In this document: positions 59,027 to 64,000 of the stretch, one piece after another
Numbering within the stretch: the stretch's first letter is position 1
Layout of the letters: the number at the start of each line of letters is the position of its first letter
Assembly (NCBI RefSeq): GCF_029893345.1
Contig: NZ_JARXVE010000011.1
Span: 124,001-188,000 of the forward strand
Direction: 5' to 3'
From: Mycolicibacterium frederiksbergense
GTDB lineage: Bacteria > Actinomycetota > Actinomycetes > Mycobacteriales > Mycobacteriaceae
DNA length: 64,000 nt
Notes under the pieces: model-generated
Database searches by the model: none
Told to the model about the DNA's origin: nothing
Seen by the model: only the letters and a program-made list of their open reading frames with translations
Position numbers and translations under genes: made by a program

Positions 59027-59667
59027 TCACTCGTCTCCCTGGGCCACCCCCGGTAGCCGACCTTCGCGCTATCGGGATCCGAGAAGACGAGTACCGAATC
59101 ATAACGACGGATGAGTTGTGGTGGCGTGTTCACCGCACCACAGGGAGTCATGTGTTGGCGTGGAGCGAGTTCCGGGAGCACGGTCCACACTTGCGGTTCG
59201 ACCCTCACCCGTCACCAGCGCGGGATCACCCCGGGGTCGGTGTCTGGTACGGCGCCTCAGGGCCCACGCCGGCACTGGCGGAAGCCTTCCAAGTCGAGCG
59301 CACCATCGACCGCTTCTGGGGGGACCCCTACCTGACCGGGTTGCGGTTCACACGTGAAGTACGGCTGCTCGACCTAGCCGCGGACAGCGCTGGGGCGTGG
59401 CCGACCCGCGCTGGAGGCACGTTCGCGATATCTACTGCGCCGCACTCGATCACGCAGCGCTGGGCCCGGCGAATCAATGAGGCTTTCCCCGATCTCGACG
59501 GGCTGCGCTACAACAGTCGGTTCGCCGGCGAACCCTGCGTTGCACTGCTCGTGCCCGCTGCCTCGGCGATGCCAGCACGGCCAGTGCTAGCTCTTCCGCT
59601 GACCCATCCCGGGCTAGCACTTCGGATCGCCGGTGCTGCACAGCGTCTCGGCTACTTGGTGATCTGA
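59023..59667 (+). CDS. RES domain toxin (NAD-degrading, MbcT family)
   Basis: A 214-residue RES domain protein. The family residues appear in LWWRVHR (Arg), GVWYGASGPTPALAEAF (Tyr/Glu region) and APHSITQRWARR (Ser region), ending in LRIAGAAQRLGYLVI. RES toxins such as MbcT of M. tuberculosis deplete NAD by phosphorolysis. The gene begins with GTG 59023 overlapping the antitoxin stop, so the two form a type II toxin-antitoxin operon. It looks full length and active. Confidence 0.82.
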   Translation: MITRLPGPPPVADLRAIGIREDEYRIITTDELWWRVHRTTGSHVLAWSEFREHGPHLRFDPHPSPARDHPGVGVWYGASGPTPALAEAFQVERTIDRFWGDPYLTGLRFTREVRLLDLAADSAGAWPTRAGGTFAISTAPHSITQRWARRINEAFPDLDGLRYNSRFAGEPCVALLVPAASAMPARPVLALPLTHPGLALRIAGAAQRLGYLVI

Positions 59668-59765
59668 GATGCCAGCTGACCGAACGTGAATCGAAGTACT
59701 GTGGCGTGGTTGATCAAGCAGCTTGCCCCAAGAAGCCAGACGAAGCGCCTCGGCGGCAGAGGTGT

Positions 59766-60977
59766 TTAGGCGACGATGCGCAGCGGGTTTTCGAGGAGCT
59801 GGGCGAGGTCACGCAGGAAGACAGCACCGGTCGAGCCGTCGATGGCCCGGTGGTCTGCCGACAATGTCAGCCGCAGGATCTTTCGGGCCACCACCTCGCC
59901 GTCGATCAGGCGCAGCTCGTCGGCGGCTGCACCGACCGCGAGGATCGCGGCTTCCGGCGGGTTGATGACCGCGGCGAACTGCTCGATTCCGTACATCCCG
60001 AGGTTGGAGATCGTGAAGGTGCCGCCGGTCATCTCGTCGGCGCGAAGCTTGCCGATACGGGCCCGCTCAGCCTTCTCCTTGGTCTCGATGGCGATCTGGG
60101 ACACGCTCTTTCGGTCCGCATCACGGATCACCGGCACCACCAGACCGGCCTCAACCGCTACCGCGACACCGATGTGCACACCGTGATGGTGCAACAACGC
60201 ATCGCCCCCGAAGGAGACATTGACGCCCGGGTTGCCCCGCAGCGCCGAGGCGACCGCACGGACCATGAAGTCGTTGACGCTGACCTTGGGACCATCGGCG
60301 CAGTGCAGGCTGTCATTGACGGTCTTGCGGAACGCCAGCAGGTCGGTGACATCCACCGCGGCAGTGAGATAGAAGTGCGGGGCGTTCTGCTTGCTCTCGG
60401 TGAGCCGTTTGGCCGCGACCCGCTGCAGCGTGGTCAGCGGAACCTCGTCGAAGTCGCCGGTGCGCGGCTCGGCGGGGACCGGGGCGGGCTGCGTCGCGAC
60501 GGCCGCCGGGGCCGCTGTGGGTGCCGCCTCGACATCCTTGCGGATGATCCGGCCACCCGGCCCGCTGCCGTTCACCGAAGCCAAGTCGACGCCGTTGGCC
60601 TCGGCGATCTTGCGCGCCAACGGAGATGCCTTGGGCCGCTTGGCCTGTGGTTGGACAGCTGCAACCGGAGCCGGCAACGGTGCCGCCGGTGCCGGTGCCG
60701 TTGCCGAGTCAGGCGTGGTGGCAGTGGCAACGATCGTGCCGCTGCCGTCACCGACGATCGCGATCGGAACACCGATCGCCACTCGATCTCCCTCACCGGC
60801 CAGCATCTGCTCGAGGATGCCCTCGTCGTAGGACTCGAGCTCCATGATGGCCTTGTCGGTCTCGATCTCGGCGAGAATCTCTCCACGCTCGACCCGATCG
60901 CCGATCTTCTTGTGCCACGCGATGATTACGCCCTCCTCCATGGTGTCGGAGAGCCGGGGCATGGTGATTTCAGGCAC
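59766..60977 (-). CDS. pdhC: Dihydrolipoamide acetyltransferase (E2 of a pyruvate dehydrogenase-type complex)
   Basis: A 403-residue E2 subunit. One N-terminal lipoyl domain carries the lipoylated K42 (IETDKAIMELES). A Pro/Ala linker leads to the peripheral subunit-binding domain (KASPLARKIAEANGVDLASV, GSGPGGRIIRKDVE). The acyltransferase domain ends with H376-x3-D380-G (ADHRAIDGSTGAVF). It transfers the acyl group from lipoate to CoA. Pyruvate is the best guess because E1-alpha is of the mitochondrial PDH type; acetoin dehydrogenase is the alternative. It is the last gene of the operon. Confidence 0.87.
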   Translation of the reverse strand: MPEITMPRLSDTMEEGVIIAWHKKIGDRVERGEILAEIETDKAIMELESYDEGILEQMLAGEGDRVAIGVPIAIVGDGSGTIVATATTPDSATAPAPAAPLPAPVAAVQPQAKRPKASPLARKIAEANGVDLASVNGSGPGGRIIRKDVEAAPTAAPAAVATQPAPVPAEPRTGDFDEVPLTTLQRVAAKRLTESKQNAPHFYLTAAVDVTDLLAFRKTVNDSLHCADGPKVSVNDFMVRAVASALRGNPGVNVSFGGDALLHHHGVHIGVAVAVEAGLVVPVIRDADRKSVSQIAIETKEKAERARIGKLRADEMTGGTFTISNLGMYGIEQFAAVINPPEAAILAVGAAADELRLIDGEVVARKILRLTLSADHRAIDGSTGAVFLRDLAQLLENPLRIVA

Positions 60978-61011
60978 GGATAATCCTTCGAATTCTTCTC
61001 AAGAGCCGGGA

Positions 61012-62004
61012 TCAGAGCCGGCCGACAGCGGTCAACGTTTCGCGGGCCGCGGTGTAGAGCGATTCGGCCGAGGGCAGCGCGGCCTGCTCGAGCGGTTTCG
61101 CATACGGCAGAGGAACTTCGGCGGCTGCGACGCGTCGCACCGGGGCGTCCAGGTAATCGAACGCGCCATCGGAGATGGAGGCGGCAATCTCGGCGCCGAT
61201 GCCGTAGGTCAGCCAGTCGTCCTCGGCCACCACTGCACATCCGGTTTTGCGCACCGAGGCAATCAGGGTGTCCCGGTCCAGCGGCCGCAGGCTTCGCAGA
61301 TCGATCACCTCGGCATCGATCCCGTCGTCATCGTGCAGGCGGCGGGCGACCTGGCTGGCCACCGCGGCCATCCGGGAGTAGCCGATCAGGGTGATGTCAG
61401 TGCCTTCCCGGCGCACGGCCGCCTTGCCGATCTCGACGGTCGGCAGCTCATCGGGCACCTCGCCCTTGGTGTTGTAGAGCGCGAGGTTCTCCAGGAACAG
61501 CACCGGATCGTCGTCGCGGATCGCGGCACGCATCAGCGCCCGCGCGTCGGCCGGCGTGCTGGGCGCGACCACCTTGAGTCCCGGCACGAACGCGTAGTAG
61601 AGCTCGATGTTCTGCGAATGTGTTGCCCCGAGCTGTTGTCCACCGCCGCCGGGTGTGCGGATGACCATCGGCACACTGGTTTGACCGCCGAACATGCCAT
61701 AGATCTTGGCGGCGTGGTTCACGATCTGATCCAGTGCCAACAGCGAGAAGTTGATGGTCATGATTTCGACCACCGGCCGCAGCCCGAGCATGGCGGCGCC
61801 CACCGCGGCACCCACGAAGCCCTCTTCGGCGATCGGGGTGTCGCGCACCCGCTTCTCCCCGAACTCCGCGAGCAGACCCGCGGTGATCTTGTAGGAGCCT
61901 TCGAAGACTCCGATCTCCTCACCGATCAGGAAGACCGAGTCGTCGCGCTGCATTTCCTCACGCAGAGTGTCGCGCAGCGCTTCACGATAACTGATGACAG
62001 GCAC
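61012..62004 (-). CDS. pdhB: Pyruvate dehydrogenase-type E1 component, beta subunit
   Basis: A 330-residue E1-beta. YREALRDTLREEMQRDDSVF then LIGEEIGVFEGSYKITAGLL and PIAEEGFVGAAVGAAMLGLR are the conserved N-terminal blocks that contact thiamine diphosphate (Glu of the GEE motif). The C-terminal transketolase domain has DLRSLRPLDRDTLIASVRKT then GCAVVAEDDW. It pairs with E1-alpha to decarboxylate the 2-oxoacid. It lies 30 nt after E1-alpha and 34 nt before E2. Confidence 0.88.
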   Translation of the reverse strand: MPVISYREALRDTLREEMQRDDSVFLIGEEIGVFEGSYKITAGLLAEFGEKRVRDTPIAEEGFVGAAVGAAMLGLRPVVEIMTINFSLLALDQIVNHAAKIYGMFGGQTSVPMVIRTPGGGGQQLGATHSQNIELYYAFVPGLKVVAPSTPADARALMRAAIRDDDPVLFLENLALYNTKGEVPDELPTVEIGKAAVRREGTDITLIGYSRMAAVASQVARRLHDDDGIDAEVIDLRSLRPLDRDTLIASVRKTGCAVVAEDDWLTYGIGAEIAASISDGAFDYLDAPVRRVAAAEVPLPYAKPLEQAALPSAESLYTAARETLTAVGRL

Positions 62005-62034
62005 CAGGATTTCCCTTCTTGCGGAGAATGCGAC

Positions 62035-63084
62035 TCAGAACAGCGGGTCAGCGGGCAGCCGGCGGGATTCGCCCGGCACCGGAGTGGCGTAGGTGTAGTC
62101 GAAGAGCGTGGATACTTCGGGATGCGGGCTCGAATCGGCGAATGCGACGGCGGCATCGGCTTCTTGCTGGGCTGATTCCTCCAGCGCCGCTGCGCCGTCC
62201 TCATCCACGGCACCTACCCGGAGCAGGGTCTCTTTGAAGAGAGTCAGTGGATCCGCCTGGTGTGCGGCCGCCACCTCAGTTTCGCTGCGGTACTTGGCCG
62301 GGTCGACGACGGAGTGCCCCTTGAGTCGGTGGCTGACCGCCTCCAGCAGGGCGGGTTTGCCTTCGGTGCGAGCCGCCTCGACCAACCGGCGCGCGGCATC
62401 GCGCACCGCGAGTACATCGGTGCCATCGACTCGTTCCCCGGTCATCCGGTAAGCCGCGGCGCGCTTGTGCAACTCGGGTTCGGCCGATGCCTTTTCGACG
62501 GTGGTGCCCATCCCCAGGTTGTTGTTGATCACCACGAACACCACGGGCAGCCGCCACAGCGCGGCCAGGTTGAGGGATTCATGGAACGCACCGATGTTGG
62601 TGGTGCCGTCACCCATCTGGCACATCACCATGTCGTCACCGCCGCGGTAGTCGATGGCCAGCGCGGCACCCACCGCCAACGGGAGCTGGCCGCCGACAAT
62701 GCCGTAGCCGCCGAGCAATCGGGTTCCGGTGTCGTACATGTGCATGGAACCGCCCCAGCCCTTCGAGGTACCGGTGCTGCGGCCGTACAGTTCGGCCATC
62801 ACCCGGTTCGGTTCGATGCCCTTGGCAATCGCGTAGCCATGCTCGCGGTAGTTGGTGAACAGGTAGTCGGTCGGCCGCAGCGCGGCCATCAACCCGACCA
62901 CGGTGGCTTCCTCCCCCAGGTTGAGGTGGCAGTAGCCACCCACCTTGGCCTGGGTGTAGCCCTGGGCAGCACGCTCCTCGAACCGGCGAATCAACACCAT
63001 CTGGCGGTAATAGGAGCACAGGGTTTCCGGCTCTTCTCCACTGGCGTTGCTGAGCAGGGTGGTTCGGTCGATCGTGTCGGTCAT
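62035..63084 (-). CDS. pdhA: Pyruvate dehydrogenase-type E1 component, alpha subunit
   Basis: A 349-residue E1-alpha. The thiamine diphosphate motif runs from GDGTTNIGAFHESLNLAALW to VVINNNLGMG (158-192). GGSMHMYDTGTRLLGGYGIV and the His-Ser phosphorylation-loop-like region GHSVVDPAKYRS resemble the mitochondrial-type PDH E1-alpha more than AcoA. ATG 63084 follows E3 by 10 nt and gives the normal N-terminus. This complex differs from the single-chain AceE PDH of mycobacteria, so it is an additional 2-oxoacid dehydrogenase. Confidence 0.87.
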   Translation of the reverse strand: MTDTIDRTTLLSNASGEEPETLCSYYRQMVLIRRFEERAAQGYTQAKVGGYCHLNLGEEATVVGLMAALRPTDYLFTNYREHGYAIAKGIEPNRVMAELYGRSTGTSKGWGGSMHMYDTGTRLLGGYGIVGGQLPLAVGAALAIDYRGGDDMVMCQMGDGTTNIGAFHESLNLAALWRLPVVFVVINNNLGMGTTVEKASAEPELHKRAAAYRMTGERVDGTDVLAVRDAARRLVEAARTEGKPALLEAVSHRLKGHSVVDPAKYRSETEVAAAHQADPLTLFKETLLRVGAVDEDGAAALEESAQQEADAAVAFADSSPHPEVSTLFDYTYATPVPGESRRLPADPLF

Positions 63085-63094
63085 CGGTGACTCC

Positions 63095-64000
63095 TCAGCG
63101 CTTTGGCGGCGTGATGTGTACGGGCAGGCCGAGGGCCGCCAGCGCGGCTTCCATACCGATCTCACCCAGGGTCGGATGCGCATGGATGGTGTCGGCCAGT
63201 TCGTCAAGGGTGGCTTCGAGGGTGATCGCCAGGGCGGCCTCGGTGATCAGGTCGCTGGCCGACGGCCCGATGATGTGCGCACCGAGAACTTCGCCGTGCT
63301 CGCGTCCGGCCACGATCTTCACGAATCCTTCGGTGTCACCGAAGGTTCGGGCTCGGCCCAGCGCCGCGAACGGGAACTTGGCGGTCACCGGATCGTGCCC
63401 GGCCGCCTTTGCCTCGGCCTCGGTGAGCCCGACACTGGCGATCTCGGGATGGGTGAAGGTGGCCGCGGGCACGACGTCATAGTCGATTCGCTTGTCGTGC
63501 CCGGCCACGACATCGGCCACGGTCAGTCCCTGATGCGATGCCACGTGGGCCAACAACGCCTTACCGGTGACGTCACCGATTGCATAGACGTGGTCGACAT
63601 TGGTGCGCAGTTGATCGTCGACCCCGACGAAACCCCGCTCATCGACGGCCACGCCGGCCACGGCGAGGCCGAGATCGGCGGTGTTCGGTTTGCGTCCGAC
63701 ACCGAAAAGCACCACGTCGGCATCGATCTCGGCGGGCTTGGGGCCGGCGACGGTCACCCGCAACGCATCCGCCCGAGCGATCGAGCTGACCGTGGAACCG
63801 GTGAGCACCGTGATGCCGCGCTGGGTGAACGAACGGCCCAGCGCCGCGCCGATATCGGAGTCCTCGGCCGGCACCAGGGTGTCGCGCATCTCGACGACGG
63901 TGACAGCGGCGCCGAAGGCGGCGAACAGGCTGGCCCATTCGGCTCCGACCGCGCTGCCGCCGACAATGACGATCCGCTCGGGCACTGCGGTCAGGCCGAA
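63095..64000 (-). CDS. lpdA: Dihydrolipoyl dehydrogenase (E3), 5' partial at window edge
   Basis: The C-terminal about 300 residues of a lipoamide dehydrogenase; the frame stays open to the window end, so the FAD domain and the redox CxxxxC lie outside. Visible parts are the NAD-binding motif IVIVGGSAVGAEWASLFAAF, the second FAD contact YAIGDVTGKALLAHVASHQG, and the dimerisation domain ending with the active-site His-Glu pair in IHAHPTLGEIGMEAAL. It is the first known gene of the E3-E1-alpha-E1-beta-E2 operon. Confidence 0.88.
   Translation of the reverse strand, partial: FGLTAVPERIVIVGGSAVGAEWASLFAAFGAAVTVVEMRDTLVPAEDSDIGAALGRSFTQRGITVLTGSTVSSIARADALRVTVAGPKPAEIDADVVLFGVGRKPNTADLGLAVAGVAVDERGFVGVDDQLRTNVDHVYAIGDVTGKALLAHVASHQGLTVADVVAGHDKRIDYDVVPAATFTHPEIASVGLTEAEAKAAGHDPVTAKFPFAALGRARTFGDTEGFVKIVAGREHGEVLGAHIIGPSASDLITEAALAITLEATLDELADTIHAHPTLGEIGMEAALAALGLPVHITPPKR

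Noticed and set aside
1-64000. tRNA, rRNA or insertion-sequence genes
   Set aside because: No intergenic stretch shows a cloverleaf-like layout, rRNA-like sequence, transposase or terminal inverted repeats that I could recognise by eye.

Overview
The window comes from a high-GC actinobacterium, most likely a fast-growing environmental Mycolicibacterium. The evidence is two MmpS-MmpL pairs, an Mtb-type cAMP receptor protein, SigH-type ECF sigma factors, a FadE10-like acyl-CoA dehydrogenase, a secreted haemophore-type protein, an F420-dependent LLM enzyme, a DUF222/HNH protein and a DUF5313 protein. I found no rRNA, tRNA, intact insertion sequence, phage module or CRISPR array. Both ends cut genes: lutB at the left, and an lpdA-type E3 gene at the right.

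Layout. 1-3.5 kb: lactate-utilisation genes lutB-lutC, a STAS protein followed by a 21-codon ORF and a hairpin, and two small secreted proteins. 3.5-7.3 kb: a class III CoA-transferase divergent from fadE10, with a 15-bp palindrome between them, then a small membrane protein. 7.3-11.7 kb: the GABA module gabT-gabD, divergent from a PucR regulator. 11.6-12.5 kb: a VOC protein and a ClbS/DfsB-family protein.

13.0-25.4 kb is the most interesting accessory block, a two-armed catabolic locus. A PuuD-like amidotransferase-fold hydrolase diverges from an alpha/beta hydrolase - alcohol dehydrogenase - GntR operon. Facing them is a seven-gene operon: cytochrome P450, flavin/2Fe-2S reductase, APC permease, glutamine-synthetase-like ligase, CoA-transferase, acyl-CoA dehydrogenase-like protein and a TTC38-type TPR protein. 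Near-identical operator candidates (ACTGTATnCAGAATnCA) lie only at the two outer promoters, so the local GntR protein probably controls both arms. The gene set resembles a Puu-type gamma-glutamylation route with a P450 as the oxidant. The substrate is unknown.

25.4-26.2 kb is a gap with short repeats. 26.2-30.4 kb has an LLM/F420 enzyme-MarR operon divergent from a sulfotransferase-DUF1214 operon. 30.5-31.8 kb is a DUF222/HNH protein. 31.8-45.5 kb has two MmpS-MmpL export units with TetR regulators. Between them lie two convergent SigH-like sigma genes without anti-sigma partners, a purine-type NCS2 permease, a DUF808 membrane protein, a cold-shock protein with a textbook terminator, and an APH-fold kinase.

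45.6-53.1 kb: a DapB-fold dehydrogenase, a 115-kDa-class NAD-glutamate dehydrogenase, OsmC, an ArgP/LysG-like regulator, a TetR and Crp. 53.2-59.7 kb: OhrR, DUF5313, a GntR-MFS operon headed by a perfect 32-bp palindrome, a decayed ABC-F fragment, a two-component system, and a RES-Xre toxin-antitoxin pair. 59.8-64 kb: a pyruvate dehydrogenase-type complex operon (E3, E1-alpha, E1-beta, E2).
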